A program made the position numbers and the translations under genes. From NCBI GenBank assembly GCA_013316435.1, contig WSMR01000004.1:1-39024 (forward strand): DNA of 39,024 nt, read 5' to 3'. Source of the stretch: Candidatus Saccharimonadota bacterium. GTDB taxonomy: Bacteria > Patescibacteriota > Saccharimonadia > Saccharimonadales > Saccharimonadaceae. Below the pieces are notes generated by a model, which did no database searches, had not been told where the DNA came from, and saw only the letters and a program-made list of their open reading frames with translations. Of the stretch, positions 15,877-25,488 are shown in pieces (position 1 is the first letter of the stretch; each line of letters opens with the position of its first letter).

Positions 15877-16914
15877 CTACTGGGGCAATTCGCGCTCGGC
15901 TTTGGCGAGTTCGTCAATCAAATCTTCGATATCGCCGTCCATTGCCGCCGAAACGTTTGAACGCGAATAGTGCACGCGATGATCGGTAATGCGGTCCTGC
16001 GGGAAATTATAGGTGCGAATTTTTTCACTGCGATCGCCTGATCCAATCAGCGACTTGCGCGCATCACTAGCGTTTTTTTGATCTTCGAGTTTCTTTTTTT
16101 CCATCAAGCGCGTGCGCAGCACCGTCATTGCTTTGACACGATTTTGCTGCTGGGAGCGCTCATCTTGCATCGCAACCACAATCCCAGTTGGCAAATGCGT
16201 AATCCGCACTGCAGAATCGGTCGTGTTGACCCCCTGACCGCCATGACCACCCGAGCGGTAGATATCAATTCTCAAATCTTCCGGTTTAATCTCAACATCA
16301 CTCTCGGCAGCCTCCGGCAGCACCGCCACCGTAGCCGTCGAAGTATGAATCCGACCCTGACTTTCGGTCACCGGTACCCGCTGGACACGATGCACTCCGC
16401 CTTCGAACTTGAGTTGCCCATATGGCCGCTCACCAGTGATGCGCAGCACGACTTCTTTCATGCCACCAGCCTCGTTCTCGTTTTGGCTCAACAGCTCAAC
16501 CTTGAGTCCATGGCGCTCGGCATAGCGCACATACATACGGTAAAGCTCGCCCGCAAACAGGGAAGCTTCGTCACCGCCTGCGCCTGCACGGATTTCCATA
16601 ATTGTCGGGCGATCATCATCGGGGTCACGCGGGAGCAGTAGTTCATCAAGCGCTGCCGTCTTCTCGGCTAATTTCTTTGTTGCCTCATCAATATCATTTT
16701 TCGCCAGTTCACCTAGATCCGGATCGTTAACGAGCGCGCGCGCTTCATCTAGGTTCTGTTGTAACTGCTTGATTTCTGCTCCTATTGCCAAAATCTTATC
16801 AATCTCAGCCAGGCGACGTGAACGATCGGCAAAATCCGGCTGCGCATAAGCTTCCGGCTGTGCCAAGAATTGCTCAATTTGGGTCTTTTCGTCCTCGTAT
16901 TTACCTAGGTCCAT
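15877..16914 (-). CDS. prfA: Peptide chain release factor 1
   Basis: 345 residues. It terminates translation at UAA and UAG. Seen: N-terminal coiled helices, [20 protein letters not shown], the stop-recognition region [16 protein letters not shown] (PxT motif as PVT), and the catalytic GGQ in [20 protein letters not shown]. The residues around GGQ (His before, Gly after) differ from the common AGGQH of well-studied RF1s but keep the methylated Gln. prmC, which modifies this Gln, lies downstream on the same strand. Minus-strand TATAAT at 16965-16970 is a likely promoter, giving a leader of about 45 bases. Confidence 0.96.
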   Translation of the reverse strand: MDLGKYEDEKTQIEQFLAQPEAYAQPDFADRSRRLAEIDKILAIGAEIKQLQQNLDEARALVNDPDLGELAKNDIDEATKKLAEKTAALDELLLPRDPDDDRPTIMEIRAGAGGDEASLFAGELYRMYVRYAERHGLKVELLSQNENEAGGMKEVVLRITGERPYGQLKFEGGVHRVQRVPVTESQGRIHTSTATVAVLPEAAESDVEIKPEDLRIDIYRSGGHGGQGVNTTDSAVRITHLPTGIVVAMQDERSQQQNRVKAMTVLRTRLMEKKKLEDQKNASDARKSLIGSGDRSEKIRTYNFPQDRITDHRVHYSRSNVSAAMDGDIEDLIDELAKAERELPQ

Positions 16915-16976
16915 GATGTAATATGATTTATAATTTTGTCTAGCTTTCCACGCTACTTTATGCTATTATATCACAC

Positions 16977-17024
16977 ATAGGGCTGGAAAGATAGTTCTGT
17001 AATCTCTATTTTCCTCAGCCCTAT
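16977..17024. other. Long imperfect hairpin between prfA and tRNA-Val
   Basis: Arms ATAGGGCTG (16977-16985) and CAGCCCTAT (17016-17024) enclose a further pairing of GGAAAGATAG with CTATTTTCC, giving a stem of nearly 20 bp and a loop of about 10. No gene runs towards it from either side, since prfA leaves to the left and the tRNA starts to the right, so a terminator role is not obvious. It could be part of a small RNA or a regulatory site. Confidence 0.5.
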
Positions 17025-17096
17025 TAGATATCATACAATTGATTCCTTGGTACGCGATGTCCAGTTTTCGGGGAGAAAGTATTTTACATTTATGAT

Positions 17097-17173
17097 GGTT
17101 CCTTAGCTCAGTTGGCTAGAGCGCACGATTCACATTCGTGAGGTCACAAGTTCGAGCCTTGTAGGAACCACCA
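17097..17173 (+). tRNA. tRNA-Val (anticodon CAC)
   Basis: Full cloverleaf: acceptor GGTTCCT/AGGAACC, D arm TTAGCTCAGTTGGCTAGAG, anticodon stem CACGA/TCGTG with loop TTCACAT (anticodon CAC), T arm ACAAG/CTTGT, and an encoded CCA. 77 bases. It stands alone between prfA and the cell-wall hydrolase gene. No strong terminator follows. Confidence 0.95.
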
Positions 17174-17257
17174 TAAGTGCAAAATCTTTTTCTAGAAAGC
17201 TTGTTTTACAATCCAGCAGAAGGCGCCAAGCATAAAAGCTATGCTATAATATAGTAC

Positions 17258-19828
17258 ATGAAACTAAAATCGCGAGGTCAGGTTTGTCGTATCGTTTATT
17301 CTACCGCCGTTGCAGTTGTTGCCATTTTGGTTCCCTTTGCTACAATTATCGCCCCCCATTTTGTATTTGCGACCCCTGATGATGCCACCTTGGACGATTT
17401 TTATCGTAACGGGATTTATTACTATGACCCTTCGGGATGTGATCCGAGCGATGTTCCAAGCGCAACTTCATCCAAACCTTCCGGCGACCAAATTACTTGG
17501 ATTGGCGACTCTTATTCTGTAGGCGCCCAGGGCATAATCCAAAGCAAACTTACTGGTGTCGATATCACCGCCCAAAGCTCCAAACATTTCCAACTCGACG
17601 TCGAGGGTAATGAATCCGGCATGACCATCCTCAAGCAAAAGAAAGATTCTGATGACTTGCGCAAATACGTTGTTTTTGCTTTGGGAACGAACGATGAAAG
17701 CGATACAAAACTTGACGACGCCATCAAAACCATCATGGATGATTATCTCTCAAAAGACCAAACTTTGATTCTAGTTACGCCATACACCAAAAAATCTAAG
17801 TATACCAAAGTGAACGAGCAGTTTGAAAAAGCTGCCGAAAAATACAATAATATTATTCTAGCTGACTGGCGCAAAGCCGCTAAAGACCACCTTGACGAAT
17901 ACTTTGGCGACGATGGCATCCACCCAAATACCAAAGGTTATAAGGTTTGGGTTGATACAATTTACAATGCTTTGCCGGGCGGAGTCGGTACTGTATCGGG
18001 TGACAATAACGAAGAACGCACCTGGAATTATTTTGCAACCGCCAACATCCCGGGAGTTTCGGACAACGCTGCAGTGATTGCTGGGATTATGGGCAATCTA
18101 AAACAAGAATCTGGATTCAACCCGTTTTCACATACTGGCGGAACTTCATATTACGGTATCTATCAAACTAGCGACTCAAAGTTTATTCAAGAAGTCGAAG
18201 CGAAATTCGGTTCAAGGTGGGGCACGCAGCCCGCAGATGATATCGCGGGCGAAGTAATTGCTTTTGAGCTTAATTGGCTAACGCAGAAAAACGAGCGCTG
18301 GCTTGGCACTGGTTGGGCAAGCAAATTCGGTTTCGTAAACCACTTAACAAACGTTAAGAGTAACACTCCGGGAGCATATTCTGACCTGTTTTTAATGGCG
18401 GTTGAAGGCGCTGTTACCAGCATAACTTCCGCCGAAAACGCGCTAGAAGACCCGGGCGTTATTGCGCTTGGTGCCGGTAGCTTCTCGAGCAACGCAGGTG
18501 GCGGAAAATATTTTCAAGAGGCCAAGAAGCGCCGCACTTTTGCACAGGAAATCTTTGATAAGTATGCCAAAAATGCCGTCAAAACTGCTTCAACTCTAAG
18601 AGACCCTGAGTTTACTTCGCCGGTTAATTATAATCAGATCGCCTCTACCGCGCCGATCAAAAAACACACCGTCCAAGTTGCAGATACTACCGGTAGTAGT
18701 CAAATCTCGAGTACCGTTACCCACCTCGACGATGAGCGTAAAAAATTCGTGAAAGACCATTACGAAGTTGCCCAAAAGCTCAGCATCGCCTATGGTATTC
18801 CGTGGGAAACTGTGATGGCTCAGGGCATAGTAGAGAGTAATTCCGGCAAATCGCAGATTGCTCAAGATAAGCATAATTACTTTGGCATTGGTGCTTACGA
18901 TTCTTGTCCCTACGAATGTGCCAAGAAATATGCTAATGAGCTTGAGGGTTGGAAAGGATATTACGAAAATATCCGCAAAACCCCAACCTACCGTAACCAT
19001 GGCGTCTTTTCTGGCAATACTATCACCGATCCAATGGCTTATCTCGTTGCGATCAAAGCCGCCGGCTATGCTACCGACCCGAATTATATCTCGACTATCT
19101 CCAGCATCATTCTCGGTATTCAGGAATACGCCGATGCAAATGGCTGGAAGAGTTCCGAAGAACTCGCCAAGCAGCATCCCGAAATGATTGAAAACGCAAA
19201 AAAATACGCCGCTGGAGCGGGTGCAGCGCCAACTAATCTTGGCGAAGCGGCAAACGTTTGCGTAGGCGGTGATGGTGCAATATCCAACTATGATGGTTCC
19301 GGCTTCCCGTGGTATGACCAATGTGATCCCGAATGGGAGAAAACACCATTCGGAAGTTGCGGTAATACTTGCGATTCCGGATGTGGACCATCATCTTTCG
19401 CCATGATGGTAACAGCAATCACCGGTAAGGAAATTACACCAAAAATGACTACGAAAGTTGCCGGTGACAAAGGTCAGCATGCTTGCGGTGAAGGCAGCTA
19501 CTGGACACTTACTGGGGTCCTAGCAGACTATTACGGTTTACAACACAAGGACCTAAAATCTTCTAGCGCTTCTCAGGCAATCGAGAAAATTAATGAAGCA
19601 CTCAGGGATGGATGGATGATCCACACCAGCGGTAGAGGCTCAAATCCATTTACTAGTGGCGGGCATTATATCGGCATTCGCGGTATTACTGAAGATGGCA
19701 AATGGTTGCTAGCTGACTCAGCTGGCAGCAGAGGTAAAGAAAACACCTTGTCAAAGTCTTTTCCGCCCGAAGAAGTTATTAATGCCGGCATGGCGATTGA
19801 CAATATTACAGCAATCAAGGCGAAGTAG
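17258..19828 (+). CDS. Multidomain secreted cell-wall hydrolase: SGNH + phage-type lysozyme + glucosaminidase + C39-like peptidase
   Basis: 856 residues with an N-terminal signal/anchor helix (about 10-38). Domain 1 (about 75-240) is an SGNH hydrolase: GDS with Ser85, GTND, and DDGIHPN with Asp219 and His222. Domain 2 (about 252-440) resembles phage-tail lysozymes (VIAGIMGNLKQESGFNP, candidate Glu284). Domain 3 (about 495-630) resembles endo-beta-N-acetylglucosaminidase (WETVMAQGIVESNSGKS, Glu526; HNYFGIGAY). Domain 4 (about 683-850) is a C39-like papain fold (SGCGPSSFAMMV Cys709, GGHYIGI His803, LLADSAG Asp820). Together they could de-acetylate and cut both glycan and peptide of peptidoglycan. 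TATAAT (17245-17250) lies 7 bases before the ATG. The next gene starts one base after the stop. For an epibiont, remodelling self or host wall is plausible, but this is inference. Confidence 0.88.
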   Translation: MKLKSRGQVCRIVYSTAVAVVAILVPFATIIAPHFVFATPDDATLDDFYRNGIYYYDPSGCDPSDVPSATSSKPSGDQITWIGDSYSVGAQGIIQSKLTGVDITAQSSKHFQLDVEGNESGMTILKQKKDSDDLRKYVVFALGTNDESDTKLDDAIKTIMDDYLSKDQTLILVTPYTKKSKYTKVNEQFEKAAEKYNNIILADWRKAAKDHLDEYFGDDGIHPNTKGYKVWVDTIYNALPGGVGTVSGDNNEERTWNYFATANIPGVSDNAAVIAGIMGNLKQESGFNPFSHTGGTSYYGIYQTSDSKFIQEVEAKFGSRWGTQPADDIAGEVIAFELNWLTQKNERWLGTGWASKFGFVNHLTNVKSNTPGAYSDLFLMAVEGAVTSITSAENALEDPGVIALGAGSFSSNAGGGKYFQEAKKRRTFAQEIFDKYAKNAVKTASTLRDPEFTSPVNYNQIASTAPIKKHTVQVADTTGSSQISSTVTHLDDERKKFVKDHYEVAQKLSIAYGIPWETVMAQGIVESNSGKSQIAQDKHNYFGIGAYDSCPYECAKKYANELEGWKGYYENIRKTPTYRNHGVFSGNTITDPMAYLVAIKAAGYATDPNYISTISSIILGIQEYADANGWKSSEELAKQHPEMIENAKKYAAGAGAAPTNLGEAANVCVGGDGAISNYDGSGFPWYDQCDPEWEKTPFGSCGNTCDSGCGPSSFAMMVTAITGKEITPKMTTKVAGDKGQHACGEGSYWTLTGVLADYYGLQHKDLKSSSASQAIEKINEALRDGWMIHTSGRGSNPFTSGGHYIGIRGITEDGKWLLADSAGSRGKENTLSKSFPPEEVINAGMAIDNITAIKAK

Positions 19829-19829
19829 A

Positions 19830-20309
19830 ATGAATATTCAACTCATCAAACCCGAAACCCAAACCAAACTCCGCAAACCAGTTTTGATTGGCACGGGCAT
19901 ACTACTTATATGCGGCGTTGGCTGGTTCACGATACACGCCATCCAAACCTCGGGGTTATCGCGCACTGAGCATATAGATAGAATTTCAGATACCGTCGTC
20001 GATGCTTATTCCGGCGCAGCCACTGACGGAAAAGTGATTTATGGTCTTGAGACGATTCAGGGCGATTTCACAATGCCGGTCTACCACAAGTTGGCAACGC
20101 TCAGCGAAGAGTTCGTAACCTTCGCCTTTCCAAATGAGCAATTCAGCTACAAAAAGTCTAGTTTGCGCCAAGATACAGAGGGCACTTATAGTTTCGAAAT
20201 CGAATCAAAATCTCAGCGCCTAGAAATTCGCTTCACTACTACCGACGATAAACTTAATTATCTCGAAATCTTAAGCAACAAAACAAGTATTTATAATTAT
20301 AGCGGCTAG
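19830..20309 (+). CDS. Single-pass membrane protein, unknown
   Basis: 159 residues from the ATG at 19830, one base after the stop of the hydrolase gene, so cotranscribed and possibly translationally coupled. One transmembrane helix at about 18-38 (VLIGTGILLICGVGWFTI), then about 120 residues outside with strand-like pattern (VIYGLETIQGDFTMPVYHKL; TYSFEIESKSQRLEIRFTTT). No family recognised. Its position suggests a partner or membrane tether for the hydrolase. It ends directly against the convergent 20310 gene. Confidence 0.75.
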   Translation: MNIQLIKPETQTKLRKPVLIGTGILLICGVGWFTIHAIQTSGLSRTEHIDRISDTVVDAYSGAATDGKVIYGLETIQGDFTMPVYHKLATLSEEFVTFAFPNEQFSYKKSSLRQDTEGTYSFEIESKSQRLEIRFTTTDDKLNYLEILSNKTSIYNYSG

Positions 20310-21017
20310 TTATTCTACATCCGGAAAATCATAATCCGGTTCATAAAGGTAAAGTTCCTGCATATTATAAATATAAGCTTCAGGATCGTAACCTTTCTCT
20401 TTCAAAACAGACTTAACTTTGCTAAGATCGCCATTCGATTCATAAACTTCAAGACAGGGAACTACGCCACAATCATCGCTCGAAGGCATCACCTGGACAA
20501 TCGTGGCATTATCATCCCTCGATACAATAAACCCGTGCTTATCGGCGTAGAATTCACCAATATTCTCGCTCAACGGTAGAATATCAAGAATTGCCAGCTT
20601 CTTTTCGGTAGCATTTACTAGATCGGTTAGCTTTTGGTTGCCAATCGCCGGCGCCAGCATTTTAATCTGATTATAAGTTTCCAGCGATTCTAGATACGAA
20701 TCATACCCACCATCTTCATCTTCCAACACCGCGCGCAGCAACGTGGTTTCATTTGCAATTAAATCAATTGTTTGGGTCTGCGACTGGTACTCCGGGCTTA
20801 AAATTTCAACCTCGACATTTTTTTGTGGGAAGAATTTGTATTGCCCATTGGTATATTCTTCACCGTTAATCTTGATCGTAGCGCTACTCGGCGCCACCAA
20901 AATACTAAGCTCGGCTGATTTGGCCATATTATATATAACAATTCCACCCATACCAAGAATTACTGCCAAAATTAAAATAATAACTATTACTTTACCAACT
21001 TTAGAATTCTTTTCCAT
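20310..21017 (-). CDS. Membrane protein with PEGA-like domain
   Basis: About 235 residues from the ATG at 21017, chosen because a minus-strand TATAAT (21025-21030) lies 7 bases upstream. One transmembrane helix (about 8-30, VGKVIVIILILAVILGMGGI), then a PEGA-like segment (LSILVAPSSATIKINGEEYT ... VEILSPEYQSQTQTIDL), then a helical and mixed region ending in an acidic tail (YEPDYDFPDVE). Two Cys flank VVP (DCGVVPC), possibly a disulphide. Similar in plan to the larger PEGA protein at 1054-2622. Role unknown. Confidence 0.75.
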   Translation of the reverse strand: MEKNSKVGKVIVIILILAVILGMGGIVIYNMAKSAELSILVAPSSATIKINGEEYTNGQYKFFPQKNVEVEILSPEYQSQTQTIDLIANETTLLRAVLEDEDGGYDSYLESLETYNQIKMLAPAIGNQKLTDLVNATEKKLAILDILPLSENIGEFYADKHGFIVSRDDNATIVQVMPSSDDCGVVPCLEVYESNGDLSKVKSVLKEKGYDPEAYIYNMQELYLYEPDYDFPDVE

Positions 21018-21143
21018 TACCATAATTATAATAAATGTTTCCAAAAAAGTCCAAAAAATCCCAAAATCAGTGTTATAATAGAACATAGAAAGTCAACAAA
21101 ATCGAATTATTGAGCAACATTTTTCGCCAATCAGAAAAAGTCG

Positions 21144-21172
21144 TTGACATTAACATAAAAATATGCTATCAT
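21144..21172 (+). promoter_or_regulatory. Sigma-70-type promoter of the HARE-HTH regulator operon
   Basis: TTGACA (21144-21149), 17 bases, TATCAT (21167-21172). The leader is about 50 bases with GAAAGGA before the ATG at 21227. Confidence 0.85.
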
Positions 21173-21226
21173 AGTGGTAGAATTTAATATCAATTTATGT
21201 TCGGGTCGGGGAATGAAAGGAATCTG

Positions 21227-22261
21227 ATGGACCAAAACGCCAGTATCATCGAAAATGCAATTACCGGAAGCCTCAATATTATTGAGCAAGAGCGGGAGCG
21301 GGAAATTATTTCGCGTCGCTTTGGTCTGAATGGGCAGAAAGAAACACTTGAACAGATCGGCGAACTACTAAATATTACTCGCGAGCGCGTCCGTCAGCTC
21401 GAAAAGGCGATTTTGGTGCGGCTGCGAATTGGCGCCGATGAAGGTCACATTGCCGAACTAGCCGCCGCTGAGAAACTAATGATTCGCAATTTGACCGAGC
21501 TAGGTCGCGTTGCACGTACTCCGGACCTCGGTGAGCGTATTTTTGGGCACGAACCTTCGTCAATAGAAAAGGCACAGCTGGTTTTTATCGGCTCAATTTC
21601 TAAAAATCTAACCGAAATCAGCGAGAATGATAATTATTATTCGGCGCTAGGTATTGCAACTTATGGTGATGCCAAGTCTATTACAACCCGCGTCGATGAG
21701 ATCGTCAAACTTATTAAAAAACATGGCGAGCCGATGACAATCGACCAGCTAGATGCTGAGCTTGATTACGAACATCCGGATATCATTCGCGCCGTAGCTT
21801 CGGTTTCAAAGCAGCTTGCAACTTTGAATGGTCTTTGGGGTCTAACCAAATGGCCGACCGTCAACCCGCGCAATATTCGGGACAAGATTTTTGTAGTGCT
21901 CGAAAATCACAAAGAACCAATGCATTTTTCTGATATTGCCAAGGCGATTTCTGCTTCGAATTTCCGTCGAAAAAACGTTACTACTCAAGCAATTCACAAC
22001 GAGTTGATTAAGGATAAGCGCTTCATTCTAATTGGTCGCGGTATCTACGCCCTTGATACTTGGGGTTACGCCAAGGGTACAGTTGCCGAGATCATCACGC
22101 AGATCCTCGAGAAAGCCGGTGGTCCACTTTCGCGCGAAGAGATTGTCAAACAAGTTCTACATTCACGCAAAGTTAAAGAAACAACCGTTTTGCTCAATCT
22201 CCAAAACAAAGAATTATTTGATAAAGTTGGTAAAGACGAGTATCAATTAGCGAAAAAGTAA
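21227..22261 (+). CDS. Sigma-70 region-4 protein with HARE-HTH domains
   Basis: 344 residues from the ATG at 21227, which has GAAAGGA upstream; an earlier in-frame ATG lacks one. Residues about 15-70 match sigma-70 region 4 (ISRRFGLNGQKETLEQIGEL, TRERVRQLEKAIL), the -35-binding helix-turn-helix. Later parts carry HARE-HTH/RNA-polymerase-delta-like winged helices (about 160-215 MTIDQLDAELDYEHP; 225-285 PMHFSDIAKAISAS ... RFILIGRGIYAL; 295-344). Sigma region 2 is absent, so it cannot melt promoters as a normal sigma factor. It probably modulates RNA polymerase. This architecture is recurrent in CPR genomes. It precedes the TraG/VirD4-like ATPase gene by 18 bases. Confidence 0.85.
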   Translation: MDQNASIIENAITGSLNIIEQEREREIISRRFGLNGQKETLEQIGELLNITRERVRQLEKAILVRLRIGADEGHIAELAAAEKLMIRNLTELGRVARTPDLGERIFGHEPSSIEKAQLVFIGSISKNLTEISENDNYYSALGIATYGDAKSITTRVDEIVKLIKKHGEPMTIDQLDAELDYEHPDIIRAVASVSKQLATLNGLWGLTKWPTVNPRNIRDKIFVVLENHKEPMHFSDIAKAISASNFRRKNVTTQAIHNELIKDKRFILIGRGIYALDTWGYAKGTVAEIITQILEKAGGPLSREEIVKQVLHSRKVKETTVLLNLQNKELFDKVGKDEYQLAKK

Positions 22262-22279
22262 TTCGAGTAACGGGTGGTC

Positions 22280-25200
22280 ATGTTTGCACAGATTATTGAA
22301 TTTATTTTACAGCCGTGGGTGTGGATTCCGATTGTGGCAATCCTTGGCTACCTTAGCTATCAAAACTACCGCAAACTAAACCGTCTCAAGGTCCTAAACG
22401 TCGACTCGGTGCTGCTGATGCTTGAAATCCCACGCACCAACGACAAGCAAGAGCTCGCCGCTGAGCAATTATTTGCTAGTTTACACGGAATTTTGCGCGA
22501 CAAAGACGAGCTCAAAAACTCCGGCGGCGTTCAGGAACATCTCAGTTTCGAAATTGTCTCGACCGGTGGACAAATTCGATTCTACGTTTGGGTACCAAAA
22601 ATCCTGCAAAGCTTCGTCGAGGGGCAAATTTATGCCCAATATCCAAGCGTCCAAATCTATCGCATGAACGATGATTATGCTGATTCGCGCGAAAAATATC
22701 CTGTACAATATACCGCTGAACTCACTCTGACTGAAGACAGCGCTCTACCCATCAAAACCTTTGATAACTTCGAAGTTGACCCGCTCGCCGGGATCACTGG
22801 TACGCTAGCAAAACTCAGCCCCGATAATTCCGAAGAGCTTTGGGTGCAAATTTTGACTCGCCCGGTGGCAGATAGCTGGCACAAACAAACTGACGATTGG
22901 ATCAGCCGCATCAAGGCTGGCAAAAAGCTGGGGGCCTTTCGGATTGATTGGATTTGGATCATTCAAGCACTAGGCGCATTCTTTAAGCCGCCCGAAGGTG
23001 GGGAAGATGCTTCAAAACCTGAGCTTTCTGAGCGTGACAAAACCCGCATTGCCAAAGCCGAAGAAAAAGCCACCAAGCTTGGCTACGAAGTAAAAATCCG
23101 CCTCGCTTATCTTGGTCAAGACCAGGTCAACGCCCGTCTCAATATGCAGGCGCTAGTTGGTACTTTCAAACAATATAACTCAACCAATCTCAACGGTTTC
23201 AAATTAACTGGCGGGAGCTTTGAAGACTCGGCAATGGACGCTTACAAAATGCGCCAATTCGCCGATCATGGCTTTATTTTAAATATTTCTGAGCTCGCTT
23301 CGGTTTACCATCTACCCCATACCTCAGTCGAAACGCCAAATATCGTCTGGGCAACCTCCAAGACTGCCGAACCGCCAGCTCAGCTACCGCTGATTACCGG
23401 TGATCCGACTCACGACGAAAACATCTCTGCTTTCGGACTAACCAACTTCCGCGGGATCAATCATCAATTCGGCATGTTGCGCCGCGACCGTTCTCGCCAC
23501 GTCTATATTATTGGTCAGACTGGCGCCGGCAAGTCCGGGATGCTCGAACTGTTTGCACTTTCCGACGTTTTTTATAATCAAGGTTATTGTATTGTTGACC
23601 CGCACGGCGACTTTGCAATCAACAATCTGCGCTTTGTACCCGAATATCGCATCAAAGACGTAGTTTATTTCAATCCAGCCGATACCGCCTTCCCGGTCGC
23701 CTTCAACCCGCTCGAAGTCACCGACCCATCCAAAAAGCCAAACATTAGTTCCGAGGTAATTGGCGTGCTCAAACGCATGTTCGGTGATTCTTGGGGTCCA
23801 CGTCTTGAGCACATTTTGAGATACACCCTGCTAGCTTTGCTTGACCGCCCGGAAACAACCCTGCTCGATATTTCGCGCCTACTCACGGATAAAGATTTCC
23901 GCAAAGAGACGCTTGATTATTGTCAGGATGTCACCGTATTACAGTTCTGGAAACACGAATTTGGCCAATGGAGCGAAAAACAGATTAACGAAGCGATTGC
24001 GCCAGTACTAAACAAGGTGGGAGCTTTCACTGCTAACCCAATTATTCGCAATATCGTTGGTCAGCCGAAGAGTAGTTTTGATATTCGCAAAATTATGGAC
24101 GAAGGCAAAATCCTAGTCGTCAATCTATCGAAAGGTCTAATTGGCGAGGATAATGCCGGGATTCTCGGCGCATTCATCGTCACCAAAGTCCAGCTTGCCG
24201 CTATGAGCCGCTCGGATATCGCCGATGTTGCCGACCGACGCCCGTTCTATCTCTACGTTGATGAGTTCCAAAACTTTGCTACCGATAGCTTTGCGGTGAT
24301 TCTGTCCGAGGCACGCAAATACGGATTAAATTTAACTGTTGCTAATCAATATACTGCCCAAATGACCGATTCGGTGCGTGACGCCGTCTTTGGTAACGTC
24401 GGTACCACAATCTCTTTCCGAGTCTCCGCTGACGATGCACCAATTCTTTCCAAGCAATTCGAACCAACCTTTGACGCCGCCGATCTTATCCAAATGAACA
24501 ACCGTAACTTTGTAATCTCAATGATTATTAATGGCGAAAAAGTTCCAGCGTTCTCAGCAACTACGCTCAGTCTCCCAACCACTCCGCAAGACAATTTCGA
24601 TCAAATCATTCAAAGTTCGCGCGAGCTCTACGCTCGTCCACGTAGCGAAGTCGAAGATGCCATCCGCGAGACCATTGAGCAATCCGAGAAGTACAAAAAA
24701 GATCTTTCTGACAGTGGTCGTGCCGCCGGAGAACGCGGTGCCGGTACGAATAATGATGGCGCCGGGAATGGTATGAGCTCTACTCGTCCCAGCCGCCCTG
24801 ATTTTGCTTTTGTACCTAGTGCCGCCAAGGAATATCGCCCCAAGCCCGCAACGCCCGCCGGGGATTTCCGTAAGCTCAAACTCTCGCCCAATGCCGCCGA
24901 AAATAAAGAGAGCCGCCCCGGCCTAAAGGATCTCGGCAGCCTAGTTGCCGCTAGAGCGGAAGTCGAGAAAAATGGGCAGATAGAGAAAAAAGGGCAGGCT
25001 GAGAGAGCTGAACAGTCGATTCCTGCTGGGAAGACTGAACAAGAAGCGAGGTCGGCCGAAAAGAACGAACAGGCAACACCCAGAAACCAGGCCGGGAAGC
25101 TGCAAAATAACCCAAAAATCGACAACCGAAAACACCAAAATGACACAAAAACTCCACAAACCGAGGCTTCGTATCCAGCCACAAACACCCCCAAAAGACC

Positions 25201-25417
25201 GGTTACTCCGACCAAATCTGAAGCCACTAATACCTTTTACCTCCATAGTAAACCTGGGCAAGTAGTACCTAAACCGGAGCGGGATCCAGAACGAACATCC
25301 GATAACGTCGCCAACGAATCTACCCCGGAGACTACCACAACCCTCAATACTTCTAGGGGTCAAAAATCTGTTCACAATCGCCGTAGACCTAGATATAATA
25401 AGCCAAAACATCATTAG
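22280..25417 (+). CDS. TraG/VirD4-type (DUF87-like) membrane ATPase
   Basis: 1045 residues from the ATG at 22280, preceded by GGGTGG. A membrane helix lies at about 8-28, then a 380-residue region typical of CPR VirD4/TraG-like proteins, then a RecA-type motor: Walker A GQTGAGKS (412-419), VDPHGDF, Walker B LYVDEFQNF (Asp661, Glu662) and a TVANQYTAQM sensor region. The last 280 residues are charged, Gln/Pro-rich and disordered, ending in a basic KSVHNRRRPRYNKPKHH. It could couple DNA or proteins to a secretion or pilus channel. No other secretion genes are near, so its partner machinery is elsewhere. It is cotranscribed with the HARE-HTH gene. Confidence 0.88.
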   Translation: MFAQIIEFILQPWVWIPIVAILGYLSYQNYRKLNRLKVLNVDSVLLMLEIPRTNDKQELAAEQLFASLHGILRDKDELKNSGGVQEHLSFEIVSTGGQIRFYVWVPKILQSFVEGQIYAQYPSVQIYRMNDDYADSREKYPVQYTAELTLTEDSALPIKTFDNFEVDPLAGITGTLAKLSPDNSEELWVQILTRPVADSWHKQTDDWISRIKAGKKLGAFRIDWIWIIQALGAFFKPPEGGEDASKPELSERDKTRIAKAEEKATKLGYEVKIRLAYLGQDQVNARLNMQALVGTFKQYNSTNLNGFKLTGGSFEDSAMDAYKMRQFADHGFILNISELASVYHLPHTSVETPNIVWATSKTAEPPAQLPLITGDPTHDENISAFGLTNFRGINHQFGMLRRDRSRHVYIIGQTGAGKSGMLELFALSDVFYNQGYCIVDPHGDFAINNLRFVPEYRIKDVVYFNPADTAFPVAFNPLEVTDPSKKPNISSEVIGVLKRMFGDSWGPRLEHILRYTLLALLDRPETTLLDISRLLTDKDFRKETLDYCQDVTVLQFWKHEFGQWSEKQINEAIAPVLNKVGAFTANPIIRNIVGQPKSSFDIRKIMDEGKILVVNLSKGLIGEDNAGILGAFIVTKVQLAAMSRSDIADVADRRPFYLYVDEFQNFATDSFAVILSEARKYGLNLTVANQYTAQMTDSVRDAVFGNVGTTISFRVSADDAPILSKQFEPTFDAADLIQMNNRNFVISMIINGEKVPAFSATTLSLPTTPQDNFDQIIQSSRELYARPRSEVEDAIRETIEQSEKYKKDLSDSGRAAGERGAGTNNDGAGNGMSSTRPSRPDFAFVPSAAKEYRPKPATPAGDFRKLKLSPNAAENKESRPGLKDLGSLVAARAEVEKNGQIEKKGQAERAEQSIPAGKTEQEARSAEKNEQATPRNQAGKLQNNPKIDNRKHQNDTKTPQTEASYPATNTPKRPVTPTKSEATNTFYLHSKPGQVVPKPERDPERTSDNVANESTPETTTTLNTSRGQKSVHNRRRPRYNKPKHH

Positions 25418-25451
25418 TAGTTGAAAAACCGTAAAAAGTATCAAAATGCTA

Positions 25452-25480
25452 TTGACTTTTTGAGTATTGTGTGATACAAT
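25452..25480 (+). promoter_or_regulatory. Strong promoter of the five-repeat secreted protein
   Basis: TTGACT (25452-25457), 17 bases, TACAAT (25475-25480). Transcription would start near 25487 with a leader of about 70 bases. Confidence 0.85.
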
Positions 25481-25488
25481 GGAAGTAA

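Noticed and set aside
16078-16641. 187-codon plus-strand frame
   Set aside because: Antisense to prfA, which is unambiguous; no ribosome site or known domain.
15877-16914. UGA recoding as in Gracilibacteria/SR1
   Set aside because: Several genes end at TGA (Panacea gene, accessory gene, DGR target) and no gene shows in-frame TGA, so the standard bacterial code fits.
24628-25227. 199-codon open frame on the minus strand
   Set aside because: Lies wholly inside the low-complexity tail of the TraG-like gene; its Ser/Phe-rich translation is a shadow of the charged coding strand.
22280-25417. Integrative conjugative element
   Set aside because: Only the TraG/VirD4-like ATPase is present; no relaxase, VirB4, integrase or attachment repeats were seen around it.
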